DNA of 32,410 nt from CAVAWX01 sp963614215 (GTDB lineage: Bacteria; Actinomycetota; Coriobacteriia; Coriobacteriales; QAMH01). The DNA is taken from contig CAVECB010000020.1 in assembly GCA_963614215.1 (NCBI GenBank), positions 1 to 32,410 of the forward strand, given 5' to 3'. Of the stretch, positions 1 through 5,947 are shown in pieces (position 1 is the stretch's first letter; each line of letters begins with the position of its first letter). The translations under genes were made by a program, and so were the position numbers. Under the pieces are notes generated by a model. It did not search any database. It was not told where the DNA came from and was given only the letters and a program-made list of their open reading frames with translations.

Positions 1-127
1 CGCTTTCATCTGCGAGCGTTCGTTGCAACGCCTGACTTGTCCCAAGCACATCTCGATGCCCGAGTTCAGCTGCGTGCTCGCGTGCCGCGCGTCCATTGTA
101 CGCAGCCAGTTCTTTCAGCGCCCGCAA
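1..127 (-). CDS. possible 3'-truncated ORF at the left edge
   Basis: On the minus strand the frame is open from an in-frame TAG (152-154) to the window edge. With a TTG start at 127 it gives 42 residues containing RALKELAAYN and LGHRDVLGTS. Codon use is compatible with coding, but there is no good ribosome site and I do not recognise a family. An ATG just upstream in another frame (MNVAIW, then stop) suggests a decayed gene or chance. The rest of 1-240 holds nothing I can support. Confidence 0.25.
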   Translation of the reverse strand, partial: MRALKELAAYNGRAAREHAAELGHRDVLGTSQALQRTLADES

Positions 128-240
128 AACCGTCTCTTGAATGCGCCAATACTACCAGATTGCCACGTTCATCCAGTCCGTGAACTAAAAACCCGATTCC
201 GGGCACGGATTCGTCTCGCGAAAGGCGAGCCACCTCTTCC

Positions 241-522
241 CTACCCTGCGGCCAGCACGCTCGCGGCCTTCTCGAGTGACGCCCGCCGCAAGAACTCCGA
301 CTTCTTCACCCCTTGAGCCTTCGCGGCGCGCTCTATGAGCTCGGCGCCCGACGCGGGGCACTTGAACGACAGGTTCCTGTTCTCCTCCGCCGACAGCCTC
401 GGCCGCCCGACCCGCAGGGCGACCAGGTCGCCTTCCCACGCGCCTTCTTCCCACTGTCTCGCGCGCGCCTCGATCTCTTCGTCGGTGAGCACGTACCCGC
501 TCGCTAGCTTGTATTCCGCCAT
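241..522 (-). CDS. putative ribbon-helix-helix antitoxin (93 aa)
   Basis: This small acidic-then-basic protein starts MAEYKLASGY. The start is chosen at 522 because an AGAGGTGG ribosome site precedes it and it lies 2 nt after the stop of the gene upstream. Residues 50-90 (NLSFKCPASGAELIERAAK, then KKSEFLRRA) look like the DNA-binding part of CopG/DUF1778-type ribbon-helix-helix antitoxins: a short beta strand followed by two helices. The N-terminal 45 residues carry a GRPRLS stretch and would be the toxin-binding part by analogy. The tight coupling to the 90-aa gene upstream supports a two-gene toxin-antitoxin unit, with the toxin first. The family match is judged by eye; an ordinary small regulator is possible. 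Confidence 0.6.
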   Translation of the reverse strand: MAEYKLASGYVLTDEEIEARARQWEEGAWEGDLVALRVGRPRLSAEENRNLSFKCPASGAELIERAAKAQGVKKSEFLRRASLEKAASVLAAG

Positions 523-524
523 CT

Positions 525-797
525 TCACCACCTCTTTCTGCTCGCCTCCACCTCGCGCTGCGTGCGCTTTGACAGTGGCGTGTTCGCGTGATATATGAGG
601 ACGCCGTCTGCCGTGGGCGTCCCCACCATCTCGACATCGCGTCCCTTTCCGTCCCTGCCAATCCAGAGATACTCCGGGAAGTTGGGGCTGTCCGGGCGGA
701 TGCCCTCGTAGAAGGAATTTTGCCAAGCGTCCTCGATATCTGCCTCCGTAAGTTGCGGATGGCGCTCGCACACTCGAGGATGAATCAGCAGCTTCAA
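525..797 (-). CDS. small toxin-like protein of TA pair (90 aa)
   Basis: The 90-residue protein begins MKLLIHPRVCERHPQLTEAD and ends in a basic tail (REVEASRKRW). The start is a TTG at 797, with AAGAAGGGG about 6 nt upstream; no ATG fits. The central pattern (a WIGRDGKGRDVEMVG strand pair, then GVLIYHANTP) resembles small RelE/BrnT/DUF4258-like beta-sheet proteins, several of which are ribonuclease toxins. That is an inference from shape, not a recognised family. It is transcribed from the TATAAT at 822-827 together with the ribbon-helix-helix gene 2 nt downstream, the usual arrangement of a type II toxin-antitoxin module. A rare start codon would keep expression low, as fits a toxin. Confidence 0.55.
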   Translation of the reverse strand: MKLLIHPRVCERHPQLTEADIEDAWQNSFYEGIRPDSPNFPEYLWIGRDGKGRDVEMVGTPTADGVLIYHANTPLSKRTQREVEASRKRW

Positions 798-812
798 GAG
801 CCCCTTCTTTCT

Positions 813-830
813 TAGTACTAAATTATACTA
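813..830 (-). promoter_or_regulatory. TA promoter -10 with overlapping inverted repeat
   Basis: Read on the minus strand, TATAAT (822-827) lies about 25 nt upstream of the TTG start. A perfect inverted repeat, TAGTA-N8-TACTA (813-817 and 826-830), overlaps it. Ribbon-helix-helix antitoxins usually repress their own promoter at such palindromes, so this is a candidate operator. Confidence 0.45.
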
Positions 831-896
831 CGAAACCTTCTTCCAAAAGGCACTAATCATCCGCAATCTCATCTTGGCGCAATTGTCGACATTCGG

Positions 897-1057
897 CGAC
901 ACCAAAAGTCCCTTTTTGCACGTCAAATGCGCAATAGTAGACTTTGGGCGACAATATCGCCCCCGTTTGCCGTCGCCCAATCTTCCTTTTTGCGCGAAAA
1001 GACCTCGGAGACGCAAACGAAAGCCCCGAAACGTCGCCCAAAGTCGCTTTTTGCGCA
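897..1057. repeat. four copies of a 26-bp degenerate repeat, one inverted
   Basis: Direct copies lie at 897-922, 971-996 and 1032-1057, sharing the frame CGTCGCCCAAAGT followed by CTTTTTGCGC. An inverted copy is at 928-953. Further weakly related pieces (TTTTTCCGCGCC with TTCGGCGC) recur at about 1078-1107 and 1183-1210. The 798-1253 stretch has no gene I can support; it sits upstream of the toxin-antitoxin pair and downstream of bioY. The function is unknown. Confidence 0.6.
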
Positions 1058-1218
1058 ACGCGGACGCTCTTCGGCACCTTTTTCCGCGCCGCTTCGGGAT
1101 TTCGGCGCAAGCGTTGACGGCAGCGCACGCAGGCACCGTGCACGCAGCGTCGAAAAGACGCGGGCGCTTTTCGCCGCCTCTTTCCGCGCCCCTGCCAGAG
1201 ATTCGGCGCTTCCCGCGC

Positions 1219-1280
1219 CTTATTTCGCGCGGCGTGCGCGGCCGACCTCGCCCTTATTTCGCGCGGCGTGCGCGGCCGGC
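1219..1280. repeat. 34-bp-spaced tandem duplication of the bioY 3' end
   Basis: The string CTTATTTCGCGCGGCGTG and the following CGCGGCCG occur at 1219-1244 and again at 1253-1278. The right copy contains the TAA stop and last codons of bioY. The left copy is therefore a duplicated gene end lying just downstream of the stop. Confidence 0.7.
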
Positions 1281-1844
1281 GCGGACCGAGACGGCCACGC
1301 CCGTGGCCATGCCGGCTTTCACGAGGTCGCAGACGATGAAAGGCGCACACGCGACAGCAAAGGCGGCCGCAGGCTCCATCTGCCCCACGACGACGAGGTG
1401 CGCCCACCCGAAGAGGTAGGCGACGGCGATGAAGGCAAGCAGCGCCACAAGAACGGCCGCAGCATAGGGCAGGCGCGTGCGCTCCAGACGGCCGCGCAGC
1501 GCAGCACCAGCAGCAACAGCGGGCAGAAAGCCGTAGAGAAAGCCGCCGGACGGCCCTATCAGGCGCACGATGCCGCCCACGTACCCGGAAAAGACCGGCG
1601 CGCCCAAAGCGCCCAAGGCCAGGTAGGAGGCGACGGCGCAAACGGCCTCGGCGGTCGGCATGGTAGCCACGACGATGCCCAGCACGAGAATCTGCAGGGT
1701 GAAGGGCACAGGACCCACGGGCACGGCAAGCCCGGCGGACAGCGAGAGCGCGACGACGGCGACGGCGACGCGGGCTGCCGACACAAGCAGGCGATGCGAT
1801 TGCGCACGGCCGCCTTCAAGCATCTTGGTATCGGGGGCGTTCAT
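1254..1844 (-). CDS. bioY: BioY biotin transporter substrate-binding component
   Basis: This is a 196-residue hydrophobic membrane protein with about six predicted segments, the usual size for BioY, the biotin-binding S component of ECF-type vitamin transporters. The signatures are FTLQILVLGI near residue 50 and the following MPTAEAVCAV and YLALGALGAPVFSGYVGG, then GPSGGFLYGF, all typical of the family. The ATG at 1844 has AGAGGAGG 6 nt upstream, so the longer upstream frame is not used. No energising ATPase or T component (ecfA/ecfT) is nearby, so it would use a shared module elsewhere or act alone. It is divergent from tRNA-Gly. No classical BirA palindrome is visible upstream. The last codons (RAGRARRAK) are partly duplicated downstream of the stop. 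Confidence 0.9.
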   Translation of the reverse strand: MNAPDTKMLEGGRAQSHRLLVSAARVAVAVVALSLSAGLAVPVGPVPFTLQILVLGIVVATMPTAEAVCAVASYLALGALGAPVFSGYVGGIVRLIGPSGGFLYGFLPAVAAGAALRGRLERTRLPYAAAVLVALLAFIAVAYLFGWAHLVVVGQMEPAAAFAVACAPFIVCDLVKAGMATGVAVSVRAGRARRAK

Positions 1845-1873
1845 GAAAAACCTCCTCTTGTTCGCGAAAAAAG

Positions 1874-1969
1874 GGCACACGCGGCGCATGTGTGCGGCGC
1901 ATGCCGATGTGGCCTCGTAGTATCGCAGGCGGGCGCGGGCGGGCGCAAGGCACGCGGCGCATTTGTGCG
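1874..1969. promoter_or_regulatory. two copies of an inverted-repeat motif between bioY and tRNA-Gly
   Basis: GCACAC-N9-GTGTGC lies at 1875-1895, and a close relative (GCACGCGGCGCATTTGTGCG) at 1950-1969. Both share the core CGCGGCGCAT. They sit 30 and 105 nt upstream of the bioY start in the divergent intergenic region. They are candidate operators or RNA hairpins; the factor is unknown. Confidence 0.3.
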
Positions 1970-2030
1970 CAAGTAGTAACAAAACGGGCGCACGGCCAAA
2001 ACGAGCACGCGCGGCGGCGGGGTTTTAGCG

Positions 2031-2036
2031 TATGAT
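2031..2036 (+). promoter_or_regulatory. -10 element of tRNA-Gly/pdxK transcript
   Basis: TATGAT lies 16 nt upstream of the tRNA 5' end, the distance expected for a short tRNA leader. No convincing -35 is visible. Confidence 0.4.
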
Positions 2037-2051
2037 GGGCGGCGCTCGTAT

Positions 2052-2127
<76 letters not shown>

Positions 2128-2156
2128 TCTTTACCCGCAAAAGGAGAAGCTCGCAC

Positions 2157-2999
2157 ATGAAGCGCATCGCCAGCATCCAAGACATATCGTGCGTGGGCAA
2201 GTGCTCGCTCACCGTCGCCTTGCCCATCATCTCGGCGATGGGCGTCGAATGCGGCATCGTCCCCACGGCGGTCCTGTCCGTGCACACGGCCTTCAAGAGC
2301 TTCACCTTCGACGATTTGACCGACCAGATCGAGCCCATCAGCAAAAGCTGGAAAGACAACGGCGTGGCCTTCGACGCCATATACACGGGATACCTCGGCT
2401 CTTTCGAGCAGCTGGAGCTGGTCAGCGCGTTTTTCGACGAGCACGCAGGCGAAGATAGCCTCGTGTTCGTGGACCCCGCCATGGCCGACAACGGCGCGCT
2501 CTACACCGGCTTCACACCCGAGTTCGCCCGCGCCATGGGCACGACGGTGTGCAGCAAGGCCGACGTCATCGACCCCAATATCACCGAGGCGTCCTTCATG
2601 CTGGGCAAGGAGTACAAAGCCGACGGCGACTACGACGAGGCCTACGTAAAAGACCTGCTGGAAGGCCTCGTGGGGCTGGGCGCGAAAAAGGCAGTACTCA
2701 CGGGCGTGAGCCTTCAGCCCGGGCAATGCGGCGTCTACGGGCTGGACGCGGCAAGCGGCGAGTACTTCAGCTACTTCAACCATCTCGTCGACGCGCGCTT
2801 CCACGGCACGGGCGACATTTTCAGCTCCACGACGGTGGGCGCGATCATGCGTGGCAAGAGCCTAAAAGACGCGCTGGCCATCGCTGCCGACTACACGGTC
2901 GCCTGCATCGAAGAGACCGTCTCGCATCCCGACCACAACTGGTACGGCGTGGATTTCGAGGCCAAGATTCCCTACCTGCTCGAGCGCCTCGGGGCGTGA
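2157..2999 (+). CDS. pdxY: pyridoxal/pyridoxamine kinase, PfkB-ribokinase superfamily
   Basis: The enzyme would phosphorylate vitamin B6 vitamers (pyridoxal, pyridoxamine) in the cytoplasm to feed pyridoxal 5'-phosphate. It has 280 residues, normal for PdxK/PdxY. It opens with SIQDISCVGKCSLTVALPII, typical of the family, and carries VDPAMADNG, IDPNITEASFMLG (the PN-T-EA motif) and the C-terminal FHGTGDIFSS motif. The last holds the GTGD anion hole and the catalytic aspartate. The start at 2157 has AAGGAG 10 nt upstream. The gene lies directly behind tRNA-Gly and 37 nt ahead of mobB. No molybdenum role is known for this family, so the link to the cofactor genes is probably only transcriptional. 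PdxK and PdxY cannot be separated by eye. Confidence 0.88.
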   Translation: MKRIASIQDISCVGKCSLTVALPIISAMGVECGIVPTAVLSVHTAFKSFTFDDLTDQIEPISKSWKDNGVAFDAIYTGYLGSFEQLELVSAFFDEHAGEDSLVFVDPAMADNGALYTGFTPEFARAMGTTVCSKADVIDPNITEASFMLGKEYKADGDYDEAYVKDLLEGLVGLGAKKAVLTGVSLQPGQCGVYGLDAASGEYFSYFNHLVDARFHGTGDIFSSTTVGAIMRGKSLKDALAIAADYTVACIEETVSHPDHNWYGVDFEAKIPYLLERLGA

Positions 3000-3036
3000 G
3001 AGGCAAAGACAGGCAAGGCGAAGAGGGGCGCGCACA

Positions 3037-3657
3037 ATGTCTGACGAAGAAATGGTGAACGCGGCGGCCGGCGCAGACGCTTGTGGTGAAGCCTGCAGCG
3101 AGACCTGCGGCGAGGCAGTGCCAAACGCGGCGGTCCGGGTGAAAGGGGTGCCCGTCGTCACCGTCACGGGGTTTTCCAACTCCGGCAAGACCACGTTTTT
3201 GACCGAGGTCGTGTCCCTGCTCGCGGGCGAGGGGCTGCGCGTGGGCGTGGTGAAAAACCACGGACACGCGGCAGGCGGCGTCGACCAGGAGGGCAAGGAC
3301 TCCTGGAAGTACGCGCAAGCAGGCGCCAACCCCGTCGTGCTGTCCGCCTCGGCGCAATACGCCATCTTCACCAGCACGCCAAAGACGCCCGCGACCCGCG
3401 ACGAGCTGGTGGCAAAAATCGCCGACGAGGTGGACCTCGTGGTAGTCGAGGGCTTTTCCACAGCCGCCGAAGGCGCAGTGGAGGTGTCGCGTGTGGCCAC
3501 GGGCAAAGGACCGAAGCTTGCCGACGCCGAGCGCATCGCACTTGTCTCCGACGACGAGGCGCTGCGCGAACAGACGCGCGCGCAAGGCAAGCCCGTATTC
3601 GACATGGACGATTTCGCCGGCTTCGCACGCTGGCTGCGTGAATACGCGCAGGTCTAG
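3037..3657 (+). CDS. mobB: MobB, molybdopterin-guanine dinucleotide biosynthesis adaptor GTPase
   Basis: This is a P-loop GTP-binding protein of 206 residues that assists MobA in making the guanine dinucleotide form of the molybdenum cofactor. The Walker A motif is GFSNSGKTTF (about residues 45-54). It is followed by GVVKNHGHAAGGVDQEGKDS, the MobB switch-like region, and VDLVVVEGFS (Walker B). Ahead of the GTPase core is an unusual 33-residue extension with a three-fold four-residue repeat, ACGE/ACSE/TCGE, placing cysteines at 16, 20 and 24. AAGAGGGG precedes the ATG. It lies in the pdxY-mobB-moaA-moaC-mogA operon. No mobA is seen in the window. Confidence 0.88.
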   Translation: MSDEEMVNAAAGADACGEACSETCGEAVPNAAVRVKGVPVVTVTGFSNSGKTTFLTEVVSLLAGEGLRVGVVKNHGHAAGGVDQEGKDSWKYAQAGANPVVLSASAQYAIFTSTPKTPATRDELVAKIADEVDLVVVEGFSTAAEGAVEVSRVATGKGPKLADAERIALVSDDEALREQTRAQGKPVFDMDDFAGFARWLREYAQV

Positions 3658-3693
3658 GAACAAACTCTCGAGGGGAAAGGCGGCGCGGACACC

Positions 3694-4701
3694 ATGCGCG
3701 ACGGACACGGACGTACCATCGACTATCTGCGCATATCGCTCACCGACCGTTGCAATCTGCGCTGCATTTACTGCATGCCAGAAGACGGCGTCGAGCAGGC
3801 CACGCACGACGAGATACTGCGCATCGAAGAGATTGCACGCGTCGTGGAGGTTGCGGCCGCCTGCGGAATCAAGCGCGTGCGCCTGACGGGCGGCGAGCCC
3901 CTCGTGCGCCGCGGCGTGCTCGACCTCGTGCGCGACGTGGCGGGCACGCCGGGGATAGAGGAGGTTTCGCTCACCACCAACGGCGTGCTGCTGCCGGACA
4001 TGGCCGCGCGTCTGGCCGAGGCGGGGCTTTCGCGGGTGAACATCTCGCTGGACACCCTTGATGCGGCTCAGTTCTCCTACATCACGCGGCGCGGACACCT
4101 CGACGACGTGATGGCCGGCATCGACGCGGCGCTGGATGCGGGGCTAGACCCCGTGAAACTCAACTGTGTGGCCGTGCGCAGCCTGGGCCAGGACTTCACC
4201 GCATTTGCGCGCCTGAGCGTCGAGCGCCCCTTGCACGTGCGCTTCATCGAGTACATGCCCGTCGGCCACAGCGTGGGCGTAAACGGCGCGGGCTGGACAC
4301 AAGACGACAGCATCCCGGCAGAGGAGCTGCGCGCCACGATAGACGCAGGTCTTGCGGCATGCGGCCTGCCCGCCCTCGAGCCGCTCGACGACGGCGAGGC
4401 GCCTGGGGGCGCAGGTCCTGCGCGCTACTGGAAAATTCCGGGCGCCGCAGGCACGGTTGGCTTTATCTCCGGCATGAGCGACCACTTCTGCAGCGAGTGC
4501 AACCGCCTGCGCCTGACGGCAGACGGCAAGCTGCGCCCCTGCCTGTTCAGCGACGACGAGCTGGACCTGCGCACCGCGCTGCGCAACGGCAAAGGCGCGG
4601 CGGAGGTGAGGCGCGTGCTGGAAGAGGCCATCGGCGCGAAGCCCGAAGAGCACGGCGGCGAGACGGAGACGCAGCGCGACATGAGCCGCATCGGCGGATA
4701 G
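3694..4701 (+). CDS. moaA: MoaA, GTP 3',8-cyclase (radical SAM)
   Basis: It catalyses the first step of molybdenum cofactor synthesis: radical conversion of GTP to 3',8-cyclo-GTP, which MoaC then rearranges to cyclic pyranopterin phosphate. It has 335 residues, the usual length. The N-terminal radical SAM motif is DRCNLRCIYCMPEDG (CxxxCxxC, about residues 19-26), followed by LTGGEPLVR and SLTTNGVLL. The C-terminal second iron-sulfur site is CSECNRLRLTADGKLRPC, and the protein ends in the Gly-Gly tail needed by this family (MSRIGG). It is preceded 36 nt upstream by mobB and followed 19 nt downstream by moaC. It shares the radical SAM chemistry, though not the substrate, of the ArsS half of the convergent 5948-8086 gene. 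Confidence 0.97.
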   Translation: MRDGHGRTIDYLRISLTDRCNLRCIYCMPEDGVEQATHDEILRIEEIARVVEVAAACGIKRVRLTGGEPLVRRGVLDLVRDVAGTPGIEEVSLTTNGVLLPDMAARLAEAGLSRVNISLDTLDAAQFSYITRRGHLDDVMAGIDAALDAGLDPVKLNCVAVRSLGQDFTAFARLSVERPLHVRFIEYMPVGHSVGVNGAGWTQDDSIPAEELRATIDAGLAACGLPALEPLDDGEAPGGAGPARYWKIPGAAGTVGFISGMSDHFCSECNRLRLTADGKLRPCLFSDDELDLRTALRNGKGAAEVRRVLEEAIGAKPEEHGGETETQRDMSRIGG

Positions 4702-4720
4702 GAAGGCGAGGGTTTCAGGC

Positions 4721-5290
4721 ATGACAACGGAAAACGAGACGGGAAAAGTGCCAGGCGGGCTTGCCGCGGGCACGGCGGAACACGAGGGCGCACGCGACGG
4801 GCACCTCACGCACGTAGACGAGCGCGGCGAAGTGCGCATGGTGGACGTCTCGGCAAAAGACGAGACGAAGCGCCAGGCAACAGCCGAGGGCTGGATTTTC
4901 ATGCACCCCGACACCCTGGCCATGATTGTAGACGGCACGGCGGCCAAAGGCGACGTGCTGGCCTGCGCGCGCGTGGCCGGCATCATGGGCTGCAAGCAAA
5001 CGAGCGCGCTCGTGCCCATGTGCCACCCGCTCAACATCACGAAAAGCGCCTGCGAGCTAGAGCCCGTGGCGGCCGGCGAGCGCGAGGACGGGCGCGTCGG
5101 CATCCACGCACGCTTCACCTGCGGCGTCACAGGCAAGACGGGCATCGAGATGGAGGCCCTCACCGGGGTGGCCGTCGCGCTGCTCACCGTCTACGATATG
5201 TGCAAGGCCGTCGACCGCGGCATGGAGATATGCGACGTGCGCCTGGTCCGCAAAGAAGGCGGGCGCACCGGACTTTGGACGAGGGAGTGA
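4721..5290 (+). CDS. moaC: MoaC, cyclic pyranopterin monophosphate synthase
   Basis: It converts the MoaA product 3',8-cyclo-GTP to cyclic pyranopterin phosphate in the cytoplasm. It has 189 residues, about 25 longer than usual at the N terminus because of a low-complexity start. The family core runs from LTHVDERGEVRMVDVSAKDE through the substrate-binding MCHPLNITK (about residue 105), the CGVTGKTGIEMEALTGV segment and VYDMCKAVDRGM. The extension could be a wrong start, but the ATG at 4721 sits 19 nt after moaA. It is translated 5 nt ahead of mogA. Confidence 0.95.
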   Translation: MTTENETGKVPGGLAAGTAEHEGARDGHLTHVDERGEVRMVDVSAKDETKRQATAEGWIFMHPDTLAMIVDGTAAKGDVLACARVAGIMGCKQTSALVPMCHPLNITKSACELEPVAAGEREDGRVGIHARFTCGVTGKTGIEMEALTGVAVALLTVYDMCKAVDRGMEICDVRLVRKEGGRTGLWTRE

Positions 5291-5295
5291 GACTC

Positions 5296-5790
5296 ATGGA
5301 CATCAGCTTTGCCATCATTACCTGCTCGAGCACGCGCAGCCTGGCCGAGGACACGGCAGGGGCGGCGCTGGAGGACCTGATTGGCGAAAACGGCTGGACC
5401 TGCGCAAGCCACGTGGTGGTGAAAGACGACGTGGACCAGATTGCCGCCGCCATCGAGGGAGCCTGCGCGGACGGCGTCGACATAGTGCTCACCTGCGGCG
5501 GATCGGGGCTCAGCCTGGCAGACGTCACCCCCGAGGCCACGCGCAAGGTCTGCGATCGCGAGGTGCCGGGCGTGGCCGAGGCCATGCGCGCCTACTCGAT
5601 GACCAAGACGCACCGCGCCATGCTCTCGCGCGCCGTGGTGATGCAGAAAGGCCGCACGCTCGTGGTGAACCTGCCGGGGTCGAAGAAGGCCGCCATCGAG
5701 AACTGGGAGGGCGTCTACGACCAGTTCGAGCACGTGAAGCAGATGATGGCTGGCGAAGGGCACCCGGGCGCGGACGCAGCTGCGAAATAG
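5296..5790 (+). CDS. mogA: MogA/MoaB-type molybdopterin adenylyltransferase
   Basis: The predicted enzyme adenylates molybdopterin to prepare it for molybdate insertion. It has 164 residues, normal for MogA/MoaB. The MoCF-domain signatures are LTCGGSGLSLADVTPEAT (about residues 65-82; the more usual wording is TGGTG..PRDVTPEA) and LPGSKKAAIENW near residue 120. GGAG lies ahead of the ATG, and moaC ends 5 nt upstream. It is the last gene of the plus-strand operon. moaD, moaE and moeA are absent here, so the pathway is completed elsewhere. MoaB versus MogA cannot be told apart by eye. No clear terminator is seen in the 157 nt before the convergent gene. Confidence 0.85.
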   Translation: MDISFAIITCSSTRSLAEDTAGAALEDLIGENGWTCASHVVVKDDVDQIAAAIEGACADGVDIVLTCGGSGLSLADVTPEATRKVCDREVPGVAEAMRAYSMTKTHRAMLSRAVVMQKGRTLVVNLPGSKKAAIENWEGVYDQFEHVKQMMAGEGHPGADAAAK

Positions 5791-5947
5791 CACCCACCGG
5801 CGCACGTTACACGCGCTGCAGCACGCGGCGCACAACCTAAAAAATCGCACGTCGGCGCACGTCACACGCATCGCGCAGACACCGGCGCAGGCGCAGGCGC
5901 CTTACCCCCCGCCTACGCCCGCACGCGCCGCCGCGCCTGCCCGCGCC

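Noticed and set aside
1845..1990. BirA/BioR-type biotin operator for bioY
   Set aside because: No recognisable BirA or BioR palindrome was found by reading both strands.
5791..5947. Terminator between mogA and the ArsM-ArsS gene
   Set aside because: Only a diverged pair of CGGCGCACGT-type repeats is seen (about 5799 and 5852), with no hairpin plus T-run.
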